A stretch of 16,171 bases of DNA from Bacteroidota bacterium (GTDB taxonomy: Bacteria; Pseudomonadota; Alphaproteobacteria; Puniceispirillales; Puniceispirillaceae), in the NCBI GenBank assembly GCA_009936825.1, contig JAACDV010000069.1, forward strand, positions 1-16,171, written 5' to 3'. Positions 1 to 7,719 of the stretch are shown here, piece after piece; the first letter of the stretch is position 1; each line of letters begins with the position of its first letter. The notes under the pieces were generated by a model. The model did not search any database. It was given only the letters and a program-made list of their open reading frames with translations, and was not told the DNA's origin. Made by a program: the position numbers and the translations under genes.

Positions 1-217
1 CAATACCTAAACATATATTGCGTTCGGCACAGGCCTTGCAGGGTATGTGGCCCGGGCGGGGGAGATCAGCCAAGCAAATCTGCGCTAAACGCTTTTTGTT
101 TCCTGAAAAAGAAAGTGCAAATTTTACATAGTTTATTTTATTTTGAATGATATGAATTTAGAACCATGTTTCTGACTGGCCCTTATTCACATCACAAACC
201 CAAAATAGAATAGTTTT
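1..217. other. Intergenic/leader region upstream of glnE
   Basis: No gene is recognised here. Two plus-strand frames are open from base 1 (to stops near 131 and 148), but their translations do not look like protein and match nothing I know. The right half (about 115-217) is AT-rich and probably carries the glnE promoter, although I cannot pick out a convincing -35/-10 pair. Bases 44-59 (GGGTATGTGGCCCGGG) loosely resemble the CCGGGC...GACCC elements at 4738 and 7872. Confidence 0.4.
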
Positions 218-3169
218 TTGACAAAAAACGACAGCATAGATAATGATGATCCGGCGGCCTGCGACCTTGCACAAAAGCTGGTTGTCGGGGCCCCTCGCCC
301 CCTTGCATCGCAAGACCCGCTTTTGAAAGACCTTCAGGAATGGGCAGGCTCTCTTCCCGCGCTTGCCGGTTTGGAGGCGGCGCGGTTGCTTCCCCGATTT
401 CTGATACATTCACGGCATCTTCAAGCTCTTGCCCGCCAGCATGAAGACGCTCTTGCCAGCATCCTGTCGGGCGATGGCGAGCAGATTATGCGCGCAGCGA
501 TCACCGAATTGGATCAGACCAGCACCGACGAGACGGCCAATGATGAGATCATGATGGCAGCAATCAGACGGCTGCGTCAGCGCAGCGCGTTGACAGTGGC
601 CTTATCCGATATCGCCTGTATCGCGGGAATGACAGACCAGATGCGCTGGTTGAGCGATGCCGCTGATGCCGCGTTGAATGCCAGCGTCCGCTTTTTGTTT
701 TTGCAAGCCGAGCGGCGCGGATTGCTCTCGGGATTTGCCCGCACGCCTGAAACCCCCGCCCCGCATGCAGATATGCCCCCGATTTCAGACATGAACAGAT
801 GCGGGTGGGTCATTCTGGCACTTGGCAAGCTTGGTGCCCGCGAGTTGAATTATTCCTCGGATGTGGATTTGATTGTGCTTCATGATCCAGTGGCAAACCC
901 GCTGGTAGAACCCGAAACAAGCCAGCGTTTCTATGTTGAGATGACGCGTGCGCTGGTGCGACTATTATCAGCGGTGACGCGGGATGGCATTGGCTGGCGG
1001 GTTGATCTTCGCCTGCGCCCGGATCCGGGTGCCACCGCGGTCAGCATCCAAAAGGACGCCGCCATTGGCTATTATGAATCCATTGCCCGAACTTGGGAGC
1101 GCGCGGCCTTTATCCGCGCCCGTCCGGTGGCAGGGGATCTGACGCTTGGCGCTCAGTTTCTAGCCGATATTCAACCGTTTATCTGGCGGCGCAATCTTGA
1201 TTATACGGTTCTGGACGATATGCAAACAATGCTGCAACGCCCGGCGTTTGTTCCCGGATGGACCGGCTTTAATCTGAAAACCGGGCCAAACGGCATTCGT
1301 AGCATTGAGTTTTTCACCCATGTTTTGCAGCTTGTTGGCGGCGGCCGGCTTGCCGCATTGCGCCAACCCAGCACCCTGCCCGCCCTTGATGCACTGGCCG
1401 AGGCTGATTGGATCACCCAGCGCCAGCGCGAAACGCTATCAACACTTTATCATGCGTTGCGACAAGTCGAACATCGCCTGCAAATGCTGGCCGATGCCCA
1501 GACGCATTCATTGCCTCGCAGCGAGAGTGATATTGATGAATTTGCCCAGTTTCTAGGACATGAAAATAAAGATGAGTTTCTAGCTGCGCTTGGCACCACG
1601 CTGGATGTTGTCGGCGCGCATTGCACCCACCGCCTGTTTGATGGCATGAACCGCGCCGCCATGACCGATGCGCCGCCGCTGGAAAATGAGGAGATGTTTC
1701 AGGAATGGCTGGCGTCTAAAGGGTTCAAGCGGCCCGCAGATATTAGTGCCATTCTGTCCGGCTGGATGGTTGGCCGAATTGCGACGACGCGCGGAGAAAG
1801 AGCGCGCAGTTTGCTGACGCGGATGATGCCCAATATTCTGGTTCAACTGGCGAGCGCGGTGTCTCCAGATGAATGTTTTGCTGCCTTTGCCGGCTTTGTC
1901 GAAGGGCTTCCAGCCAGCGTTCAAATCTTTTCTCTTCTTGACCATAACCGTGATCTTGGCCGCCTTCTTGGTGATATTCTGGTACTCTCGCCGCGGCTTG
2001 CCCGCCAGCTTCGCCGTCATCCGATTCTATTTGACCTTGTTCTGTTTGATGATTTCTTTGCCGCGCTGCCTGATGCTACCGGATTTGAGGAGATGCTTCG
2101 CGCTGACATTAAGGATCAGCCAACCGAATTGGCGCTCGATACGATCACAAGGTTAACGCGCGAACGGCGGTTTCGCGCCGAGGTTCAAACCTTAAGCGGG
2201 GTTGCTGATACCGGCGCCCTTGGCCGGGCACTTTCGGATACGGCCGATGCGGTAATCCGCGTGATAACTGATCTGGCGCGCAGCGATATGGAGCGCCGCC
2301 ATGGCAGGATCGAGGGTGATTTCTTTGTTTTGGGGCTGGGCCGACTGGGTGTGGGCGACCTGACGGCAACATCTGACCTTGATCTGATTTTTGTCTGGGA
2401 TGCAAGCGGCGGCGTGAAATCAGACGGCACTCGCCAGCTGGAGGCCAGCACCTATTTCACCCGTTTGGCACAAACGCTGGTCAACTGGCTTGGCGGGGCG
2501 ACGGGGGAAGGCAGCTTGTTCACCATCGACGCACGCCTTCGTCCTGACGGGGAAAAAGCTAATCTGGCAGTATCGCTGTCCCGGATGGCCGAATATTATC
2601 AAAATGAAGCATGGCTATGGGAAAAGCTAGCCTTGGGTAAAGGGCGTCTGATCAATGACATAAACAACGCCCCAAAAATCATCCGCGTGGTAGAGGACGC
2701 ACTAGCATCCCCGGTCCCACTGGCCGATGTCAGCGCTGCGCTTGCCGATATGCTGGCGCGACTTCGATCCAGCTATGGTCCGGCGCAGGACTGGCAGTTA
2801 CGCCACCTGCCGGGCGGCATTGGTGAACTCGACCTTCTTATTCAGGGAATGAGGATGATCAATGCTGACTTATTCACCAAAACAGGGTTTTCTGGTGAGG
2901 CCATTCTGCAATCGCTTGCCGATAATGGCCGTATTGGCGATGAAGATGCCGCCATGCTGCTGGAAATACAGACCCTTTTCGCTCAACTCCAGCATAATTT
3001 GCGTTTGGTTAACGGCGGTGTTGGCGGCGATTTGGACTTGCTGGCAGCCCAAGGGGTACAGTTTGTTCTACATGCCTGTGACAGCCCTGATCAGGAGACC
3101 TTGAATGCAAGGCTAAAGGCGATGCGCGGCCATGTGGAGGCGCTTTTTGAACGCCTGTTTCCAGTATAA
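218..3169 (+). CDS. glnE: Bifunctional glutamine synthetase adenylyltransferase/adenylyl-removing enzyme GlnE
   Basis: GlnE is the cytoplasmic enzyme that attaches AMP to, and removes it from, glutamine synthetase, directed by the PII protein. This sets ammonia assimilation to nitrogen supply. The 983-aa length is normal for the family. Two nucleotidyltransferase domains are visible. The N-terminal adenylyl-removing domain has LGKLGARELNYSSDVD (residues 202-217, metal ligands D215 and D217). The C-terminal adenylyl-transferase domain has LGLGRLGVGDLTATSDLD (705-722, D720 and D722). Helical linkers lie between and after them. The start is TTG at 218: an in-frame TAG at 206 closes the frame upstream, and the next in-frame ATG is about 90 codons inside conserved sequence. 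No good Shine-Dalgarno precedes it, so translation initiation may be weak. The gene stands alone, with 205 nt to the next one. Confidence 0.96.
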   Translation: MTKNDSIDNDDPAACDLAQKLVVGAPRPLASQDPLLKDLQEWAGSLPALAGLEAARLLPRFLIHSRHLQALARQHEDALASILSGDGEQIMRAAITELDQTSTDETANDEIMMAAIRRLRQRSALTVALSDIACIAGMTDQMRWLSDAADAALNASVRFLFLQAERRGLLSGFARTPETPAPHADMPPISDMNRCGWVILALGKLGARELNYSSDVDLIVLHDPVANPLVEPETSQRFYVEMTRALVRLLSAVTRDGIGWRVDLRLRPDPGATAVSIQKDAAIGYYESIARTWERAAFIRARPVAGDLTLGAQFLADIQPFIWRRNLDYTVLDDMQTMLQRPAFVPGWTGFNLKTGPNGIRSIEFFTHVLQLVGGGRLAALRQPSTLPALDALAEADWITQRQRETLSTLYHALRQVEHRLQMLADAQTHSLPRSESDIDEFAQFLGHENKDEFLAALGTTLDVVGAHCTHRLFDGMNRAAMTDAPPLENEEMFQEWLASKGFKRPADISAILSGWMVGRIATTRGERARSLLTRMMPNILVQLASAVSPDECFAAFAGFVEGLPASVQIFSLLDHNRDLGRLLGDILVLSPRLARQLRRHPILFDLVLFDDFFAALPDATGFEEMLRADIKDQPTELALDTITRLTRERRFRAEVQTLSGVADTGALGRALSDTADAVIRVITDLARSDMERRHGRIEGDFFVLGLGRLGVGDLTATSDLDLIFVWDASGGVKSDGTRQLEASTYFTRLAQTLVNWLGGATGEGSLFTIDARLRPDGEKANLAVSLSRMAEYYQNEAWLWEKLALGKGRLINDINNAPKIIRVVEDALASPVPLADVSAALADMLARLRSSYGPAQDWQLRHLPGGIGELDLLIQGMRMINADLFTKTGFSGEAILQSLADNGRIGDEDAAMLLEIQTLFAQLQHNLRLVNGGVGGDLDLLAAQGVQFVLHACDSPDQETLNARLKAMRGHVEALFERLFPV

Positions 3170-3374
3170 TTCATCGCACAATACCCGAAAAAACACCATT
3201 ATCGTCAAAACGACTCATTTTCGGAAAATTTGGAACAGACGAAGCAGGTTTTTGGCGTCTATCAGAGCGAAACAGCAAAAGCTGTTAGTTTGAACTCCTA
3301 AAAAAAACATAATAGCGCTTCCGGACCGCTGGCAACCACCAGAACCGAGCCATTGAAGGACCTGTAGATCTGCC
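3170..3374. other. Intergenic region between glnE and the MFS gene
   Basis: No gene is seen. A perfect 6-bp hairpin, AACAGC-AAAA-GCTGTT (3271-3286), follows glnE, but it lacks a T-run and is only a weak terminator candidate. An A-run and CATAAT near 3301-3313 could be part of a promoter for the MFS gene, but no properly spaced -35 box is evident. Confidence 0.35.
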
Positions 3375-4667
3375 ATGCTGAGATCCGCTGCTGCATCTTG
3401 GACACTGTTTTTTGGCCTGTTGCTGATCATGGCTGGCAATGGGCTACAGGTCGTTCTGCTGGGTATTGAGGCTAAAACCGCTGGCTTTTCCGACATTACC
3501 ACCGGCTTTGTTATGGCCGGGTATTGTCTGGGTATTTTTCTGGGTTCGATACTGGTGCCAAAATTGCTGGATAATGTCGGGCATGTGCGCGTATTTGGTG
3601 CGATGTCGGCACTGGCATCGGCGGCGGTGCTGATTATTGCCGGCTTTGAATTACCGTTGCTCTGGGCGCTGATGCGTATTCTGACAGGCTTTAGCTTTGC
3701 CGGAATGTATATCGTTAGTGAAAGCTGGCTGAACGATAAATCAACGAATGAGACGCGCGGTCAAATGCTATCGCTTTATATGATTGGCTCGATGGGGGGA
3801 ATGGGCGCCGGGCAGATGTTGATCGGCTTTGGCGGAAACAGCAATATCGGTTTGTTCCTGCTGGCATCGGTGATGGTGTCGGTGGCAGTGGTTCCGGTGC
3901 TGCTGACCGCCGGATCAGCACCAGGATTTGAAGAGCCCGAGCGCATGAGCATTCGCCGCCTCTTTCAGATATCACCGCTGGCAGTCATCGGGCTCAGCAT
4001 TAACGGTGTCGCGGTGGCAATGCTGTTTGGCATGGGCGCGGTTTATGGCAGAGCGATCGGCATGAACAACACCGAAATCGGCTATTTCATGACCGCACCG
4101 GTACTTGGCGCATTGGTGTTGCAATACCCAATTGGCAGACTGTCAGACCGATTTGACCGCCGGTTGGTGATTCTTCTCGTGGCCTTAATGGGCGCGGCGG
4201 CGGCGGCGGCGGCCACCTTGTTCAACCTGCCAGAGTTTTACCTGCTGTTGGGATGCATGTTCTTTTATGGCGGCGCTTTGTTCCCGACCTACTCGCTTTG
4301 TATCGCACATGCGAACGACTTTCTGACACCCCGCCAGATGGTAGCGGCAGCGTCTGGTCTGGTGATGATGAATGGCGTTGGCGCCGTTCTGGGATCACCC
4401 CTTGCCGCGCTGTCAATCGAGTTTCTGGGTATCAATAGCTTTTTTGCCATGATTGCAGCGATGCAGGCATTGCTGGTCAGTGTGGTGCTGTTCAGGATGA
4501 CCCGCCGGTCCGCCGTGCCGAACGAGGCGCAGGGCAGTTTTGTTGCTATTCCGGAATCATCCAGTGCGGTTGCCGCTGTTCTGAATCCGGAATCGGAATG
4601 GGTGCCTGTCGGTGATGAGATCAATGAAGAAGATGATCCATTCCACGATAATCCCTATATAAACTAA
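3375..4667 (+). CDS. Major facilitator superfamily transporter, YcaD-like
   Basis: This is an inner-membrane secondary transporter of unknown substrate. The 430-aa protein is almost entirely hydrophobic, consistent with 12 membrane segments. It starts directly with a helix (residues about 6-28, containing NGLQVVLLG). The family-typical stretch AESWLND/ATNETRGQ appears here as SESWLNDKSTNETRGQ, and the loop motif GRLSDRFDRR lies in the second half. These fit the YcaD-like branch common in alphaproteobacteria. The last ~40 residues form an acidic cytoplasmic tail. The ATG at 3375 has a GAAGGA about 14 nt upstream, which is rather far, but the first helix needs this start. Residues 274-280 are seven alanines encoded by six GCG codons and one GCC, a microsatellite inside a membrane helix. 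A terminator follows at 4792. Sugar or drug export is possible, but the sequence does not decide it. Confidence 0.88.
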   Translation: MLRSAAASWTLFFGLLLIMAGNGLQVVLLGIEAKTAGFSDITTGFVMAGYCLGIFLGSILVPKLLDNVGHVRVFGAMSALASAAVLIIAGFELPLLWALMRILTGFSFAGMYIVSESWLNDKSTNETRGQMLSLYMIGSMGGMGAGQMLIGFGGNSNIGLFLLASVMVSVAVVPVLLTAGSAPGFEEPERMSIRRLFQISPLAVIGLSINGVAVAMLFGMGAVYGRAIGMNNTEIGYFMTAPVLGALVLQYPIGRLSDRFDRRLVILLVALMGAAAAAAATLFNLPEFYLLLGCMFFYGGALFPTYSLCIAHANDFLTPRQMVAAASGLVMMNGVGAVLGSPLAALSIEFLGINSFFAMIAAMQALLVSVVLFRMTRRSAVPNEAQGSFVAIPESSSAVAAVLNPESEWVPVGDEINEEDDPFHDNPYIN

Positions 4668-4682
4668 ACATATGACCTAACT

Positions 4683-4736
4683 ATATATAGGAAGCACTGG
4701 ATATATAGGAGGCACTGGATATATAGGAGGCACTGG
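4683..4736. repeat. Tandem repeat, 18 bp x 3 (array A)
   Basis: There are three head-to-tail 18-bp units at 4683-4700, 4701-4718 and 4719-4736. The second and third are identical (ATATATAGGAGGCACTGG) and the first differs by one base (AAG for AGG). The array lies 15 nt after the MFS stop codon. It creates the 13-mer CTGGATATATAGG twice (4697-4709 and 4715-4727). It contains AGGAGG-like motifs but no ORF begins there. Confidence 0.95.
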
Positions 4737-4737
4737 G

Positions 4738-4755
4738 CCGGGCCAGTCTTGACCC
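4738..4755 (+). repeat. Dispersed CCGGGC-N4-CTTGACCC element, copy 1
   Basis: This 18-bp element directly follows array A and matches 7872-7889 at 15 of 18 positions. The flank continues as GGAATCC. The whole resembles the imperfect palindromic CCGGGTCAAG-type intergenic elements frequent in alphaproteobacterial genomes. Membership in such a family is inferred from memory of the motif, not from a search. Confidence 0.55.
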
Positions 4756-4791
4756 GGAATCCTTGTTTTCCTATCCTTCAGGACTATCCAT

Positions 4792-4827
4792 AAGCAGGAG
4801 GCGGCGCCCCGCCTTTCCTGCTTTTAT
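4792..4827 (+). terminator. Rho-independent terminator after the MFS gene
   Basis: The left arm AAGCAGG-AGGCGG (4792-4804) pairs with CCGCCT-(TT bulge)-CCTGCTT (4809-4823) around the loop CGCC. TTTTA follows (4822-4826). The position and orientation fit termination of the MFS transcript, which separates it from the nuclease gene. Confidence 0.75.
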
Positions 4828-4865
4828 AGAAGGACAAATTAACCCTAATGTATTAGTTATAACTT

Positions 4866-5450
4866 ATGAATAAATCCCTGATTTCATCACGCGCCGCATC
4901 CATGTGGCAGATTTTGAGTGTCCTCACAGTCTTGCTTTGTCTTGGTGTAGCGGGCGGGCGGATGGCGGCGGCGTCAGGAGAGCAGCCATTTTCATTTTCG
5001 GGCGAGATTAAGGTCACAAAAATATCTGATGGGGATTCGGTTCGCAGCGGACCCTTAAAAATTCGACTGCACGGTGTGGACGCGCCTGAAATACAACAGG
5101 TTTGCCGCGATGCTAACGGAGCCGAATGGTCGTGCGGCAAGATTGCCAAGGATGCCCTTGAATCGCTGATCGCCGAGGCACCAAGCCTGCGATGTGATTT
5201 GCTGGATATGGACCGATATGGCCGTCTGGTCATGCGGTGCTTTGCCGGGGATATAGATATCGCAAAGGCGATGGTGGCAAACGGCATGGCGCTGGCTTAC
5301 CGGGCCTATTCATCGGAATATGTGGCCTTTGAGAATGCCGCCCAAGCCAACCAGCGGGGGCTTTGGCAGGGGGAATTTGATGCCCCTTGGGACTGGCGCC
5401 GGAAGAAACGTGAGGCACAAAAGCAAAAGAAAAAGACTAAAAATCCATGA
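4866..5450 (+). CDS. Secreted thermonuclease (staphylococcal nuclease-like) protein
   Basis: This is a predicted exported Ca2+-dependent phosphodiesterase of the SNase/TNase family. The 194-aa protein opens with a signal peptide: a hydrophobic core at about residues 14-30, with likely cleavage near AAASG (35-39). The SNase fold shows the catalytic set: DGDS (55-58), RLHGVDAPE (67-75, with Arg67, Asp72 and Glu75 matching SNase Arg35, Asp40 and Glu43), and DRYGR (116-120, Arg120 matching SNase Arg87). Four cysteines in the mature part (C80, C90, C110, C125) could form two disulfides, which suits a periplasmic or extracellular location. The last ~20 residues are very Lys/Arg-rich, possibly helping nucleic acid binding. 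The ATG at 4866 lacks a close Shine-Dalgarno (AAGGA is about 31 nt upstream), so the start is slightly uncertain. DNA or RNA scavenging or processing is the likely role. Confidence 0.88.
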   Translation: MNKSLISSRAASMWQILSVLTVLLCLGVAGGRMAAASGEQPFSFSGEIKVTKISDGDSVRSGPLKIRLHGVDAPEIQQVCRDANGAEWSCGKIAKDALESLIAEAPSLRCDLLDMDRYGRLVMRCFAGDIDIAKAMVANGMALAYRAYSSEYVAFENAAQANQRGLWQGEFDAPWDWRRKKREAQKQKKKTKNP

Positions 5451-5465
5451 TGCTTGACAAAACAC

Positions 5466-5494
5466 CTGACAAACTCTGACGGCTTTGCCATATT
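5466..5494 (+). promoter_or_regulatory. Candidate sigma70-type promoter for the 69-aa gene
   Basis: CTGACA (5466-5471) and CATATT (5489-5494) are separated by 17 nt, placing a start site about 30 nt before the ATG at 5531. An alternative TTGACA at 5454-5459 has no partner at proper spacing. This is motif matching only. Confidence 0.3.
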
Positions 5495-5530
5495 CTCGCC
5501 AGTCAATGAGATGTTGCGCAGGAGTTCAGG

Positions 5531-5740
5531 ATGAACGACGAAGAACGAATTACAATTATCGCCGAAAGTTTTGAAGCGGCTGCTTTGGAATTTCACCGCC
5601 GCAATCTTGCTGCCGATGGATATCGGATGGCGGGCCCGATCAGCATGCAACGCTTTGAGCTGATGAACGGACCAGAGCGCGAAGTTCTGTTTGACGGCAA
5701 CCCGATGTTCGCCGTGACCTTTGCCCGTGAAAACACCTAA
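5531..5740 (+). CDS. Small conserved-looking protein of unknown function (69 aa)
   Basis: I do not recognise this 69-aa protein. The gene call rests on a strong AGGAG (5520-5524) six bases before the ATG, a candidate promoter, and a balanced soluble composition. The N-terminal half is probably an amphipathic helix (ERITIIAESFEAAALEFHRR). The C-terminal half, with FELMNGPEREVLFDGNPMFA, looks like a short beta-containing fold. There is no signal peptide, membrane segment or Cys cluster. It lies 80 nt after the nuclease gene and faces the DUF1489 gene tail to tail. No function can be assigned from sequence alone. Confidence 0.72.
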   Translation: MNDEERITIIAESFEAAALEFHRRNLAADGYRMAGPISMQRFELMNGPEREVLFDGNPMFAVTFARENT

Positions 5741-5752
5741 TCCGGGATTAGG
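5736..5752. terminator. Possible weak stem-loop at a convergent gene end
   Basis: CCTAATCC-G-GGATTAGG is a near-perfect palindrome overlapping the TAA of the 69-aa gene and lying between two convergent genes. It has no T-run on either side, so its role as a terminator is uncertain. Confidence 0.3.
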
Positions 5753-5791
5753 GTCGCCCCAGCTCAAATTAGGCCAAGAAATACCTAACTT

Positions 5792-6211
5792 TCAAAGCAG
5801 GCCAAGATCACGAAGCTCGGCGACGAGGGCGGGCGGCATAGCCGCGTTATCCTCAGCACTATAGGGGGTATCGCGCGGCGCGTCTTCGGCCTCTAGATAT
5901 CTCCATCCCTGAAAAATACGCAGCCGCCGTGGTTCAACCGGGATCAACTCGGGCCCGAGAATAATTCCGCAGGCGGGCTTGCCATCGCCGCGTTGCATGG
6001 CCCGAAGCTCAATAATCGGCTGGCGGGCGCACATCACCCCCTTAATCACCCAGAATATTGAACCGCCATCCAGAATCTCGTCACTACGCCGCGGCGTGTT
6101 GCGCGTGACGTGCATTAATTCCATGCCGTCCTTGATCCGGATTTCTTGCCATTCCCGAAGCGCAGCAAGTGACGGTGATCCCACCGATAATTTTTTGAGA
6201 TGAACCGTCAT
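5792..6211 (-). CDS. DUF1489 family protein
   Basis: This 139-aa soluble protein matches the alphaproteobacterial DUF1489 family as I know it. It has an N-terminal MTVHLKKLSVG, then the hallmark HVTRNTPRRSDEILDGGS (residues about 34-51), then FWVIKGVMCARQPI, and finally RIFQGWRYLEAEDAPRD (about 98-114). Length is typical and the protein seems complete. The function is not established. An AGCAGG lies 4 nt upstream of the ATG at 6211. It sits 68 nt downstream of mgtE on the same strand and has no obvious terminator before it, so co-transcription with mgtE is possible. Confidence 0.87.
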   Translation of the reverse strand: MTVHLKKLSVGSPSLAALREWQEIRIKDGMELMHVTRNTPRRSDEILDGGSIFWVIKGVMCARQPIIELRAMQRGDGKPACGIILGPELIPVEPRRLRIFQGWRYLEAEDAPRDTPYSAEDNAAMPPALVAELRDLGLL

Positions 6212-6279
6212 AAACCTGCTTCAGACCCCGGTACTTTTTATCAGATAACTTTTGCCATGCGGCACGGGAGTGATGATAG

Positions 6280-7719
6280 CTAAGTCAGGTGGATGGCGGC
6301 AAGGCCCAGAAAAACGAAAAAGCCAATAACATCGGTAATCGTGGTGATAAAAACGCTGGAGGCAACCGCCGGATCAACGCCAACACGAACCAGTCCCAAC
6401 GGCACCAGCGTTCCGCTAAGTCCGGCAACCACCAGATTAGCAAACATCGCCACCGCCATCACCGCCGCAATATTCGGATCATTGAACCATAGATAGGCCA
6501 TGCTTGCCGCCAGAAAAGCAAAGATAACACCGTTCAGAACGGCAACCGTCAATTCCCGAAGGACAAATTTGGCAGCAGCATCGCGGTCAATCTGCCGCAA
6601 TGCCAGCGCACGCACCGCAACGGTCACGGTCTGGGTTCCGGCATTGCCGCCCATCGATGCGACAATCGGCATCAGAATCGCCAACGCCACAAAACTCTCA
6701 ATCGTCGCATCAAACAATCCGATAACCGCCGAAGCCAAAATCGCCGTTACCAGATTGATCAACAACCATGAGCTGCGCCCCTGCAAGGTCTCCCACAAGC
6801 TGGATTTGACATTCGCTTCGCCAACACCGGCAAGCGCCATCAGATCTTCCTCAGCCTCTTCATCAATCACATCAATCACATCATCAATGGTGATCATCCC
6901 GATGAGGCGGCCATGTTCATCAACCACCGGCGCACTGACCATGCCATACCGCCGAAACAGGATCGAGACTTCCTCCTGATCCATATCGGCTGGAATATTG
7001 CGGAAATCGACTTCCATAATCTCGCTCATCCGGCGCGGACGCTGTGAGCATAAAAGCTTGCCGAGCCGCACCTCCCCGATTGGGTTTCTTGCGGGATCAA
7101 CAACAAAAATCATATAAAAATCGGCATCATCAAAGGACGATTCGCGCAGGAAATCTATGGTTTGGCCCACCGTCCAGAAGGATGGCACGGTAACAATTTC
7201 GCGCTGCATCATTCGGCCGGCAGAATCTTCAGGGTATGACAGTCCCTCTTCAACCAGCACCCGGTCTTCGGCAGGTAGAGCTGCCAGAACATCGTCAATT
7301 TCGTCCTGTTCCAGCTCTTCGATAATGTTCACTGCATCATCGGTTGGCAGATCAGGGAGTTGGCGTGCCAATGCTGCCATTCCCATCACTTCAACAATTT
7401 CATCACGCTTATGTTCTTCAAGAAAGGCGAGCGTTTCTGCCTCCAGCCCATCGCCCAGTATCTGGACCAGCTGGGCCGCCTGATTAGCCGATAATCGCTC
7501 CAGCAAGTCGGCCTGATCAGCGGGGTGAAGCGGCGCAACCAGCGCCCGCGCACGATCACTCGCCCCCTCTCTTAAAGCGGCAGCGATCGCGTTTTCAACT
7601 TTGGGAGTCAGCCCGTAAAGCGCCGCAAGACGGTCACCATCATCGCGCCGGTCAACGATGTCATTCGCCGCCGCGAGCGACGCTATCATCTGATCATGCT
7701 GATTATCACGGGAAGTCAT
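6280..7719 (-). CDS. mgtE: Magnesium channel/transporter MgtE
   Basis: MgtE is a dimeric inner-membrane Mg2+ channel gated by its cytoplasmic Mg2+-sensing domains. From ATG 7719 it has 479 residues, typical for the family. The order is as expected: an acidic superhelical MgtE_N domain (about 40-150, with EELEQDEIDDVLAALP), the family motif YPEDSAGRMM (162-171), paired CBS domains (about 172-290, with GMITIDDVIDVIDEEAEED at the end), then a five-helix membrane domain (about 318-478). The membrane part contains GGNAGTQTVTVAVRALAL (357-374) and the pore region VDPAVASSVFITTITD (448-463), whose last Asp matches the Mg2+ ligand in Thermus MgtE. The frame stays open upstream to a TTG at 7770, but those 17 codons look unlike MgtE. 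No strong Shine-Dalgarno favours either start. I see no recognisable Mg2+ riboswitch in the leader. Confidence 0.94.
   Translation of the reverse strand: MTSRDNQHDQMIASLAAANDIVDRRDDGDRLAALYGLTPKVENAIAAALREGASDRARALVAPLHPADQADLLERLSANQAAQLVQILGDGLEAETLAFLEEHKRDEIVEVMGMAALARQLPDLPTDDAVNIIEELEQDEIDDVLAALPAEDRVLVEEGLSYPEDSAGRMMQREIVTVPSFWTVGQTIDFLRESSFDDADFYMIFVVDPARNPIGEVRLGKLLCSQRPRRMSEIMEVDFRNIPADMDQEEVSILFRRYGMVSAPVVDEHGRLIGMITIDDVIDVIDEEAEEDLMALAGVGEANVKSSLWETLQGRSSWLLINLVTAILASAVIGLFDATIESFVALAILMPIVASMGGNAGTQTVTVAVRALALRQIDRDAAAKFVLRELTVAVLNGVIFAFLAASMAYLWFNDPNIAAVMAVAMFANLVVAGLSGTLVPLGLVRVGVDPAVASSVFITTITDVIGFFVFLGLAAIHLT

Noticed and set aside
1..148. C-terminal end of an upstream gene
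   Set aside because: Two frames are open from base 1, but the translations are Cys/Arg/Lys-rich and unlike any protein I know, with no supporting feature.
1580..2020. 146-codon minus-strand open frame
   Set aside because: It is antisense to the central linker of glnE, is rich in Arg, Lys, Gln and Pro, and has no family resemblance.
3271..3286. AACAGC-AAAA-GCTGTT hairpin as the glnE terminator
   Set aside because: The stem is only 6 bp with no U-run, and it lies about 100 nt after the stop. It is too weak to call.
4853..5287. 144-codon minus-strand open frame
   Set aside because: It is antisense to the thermonuclease gene, which has all catalytic residues and a signal peptide.
6861..6900. 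ATCAATCAC-type repeats as another tandem duplication
   Set aside because: They encode DDVIDVIDEE, which is normal conserved MgtE sequence after the CBS domains.
6500..6979. 159-codon plus-strand open frame
   Set aside because: It is antisense to the membrane and CBS parts of mgtE, with a low-complexity Ser/Thr/Arg/Ile composition typical of a shadow.
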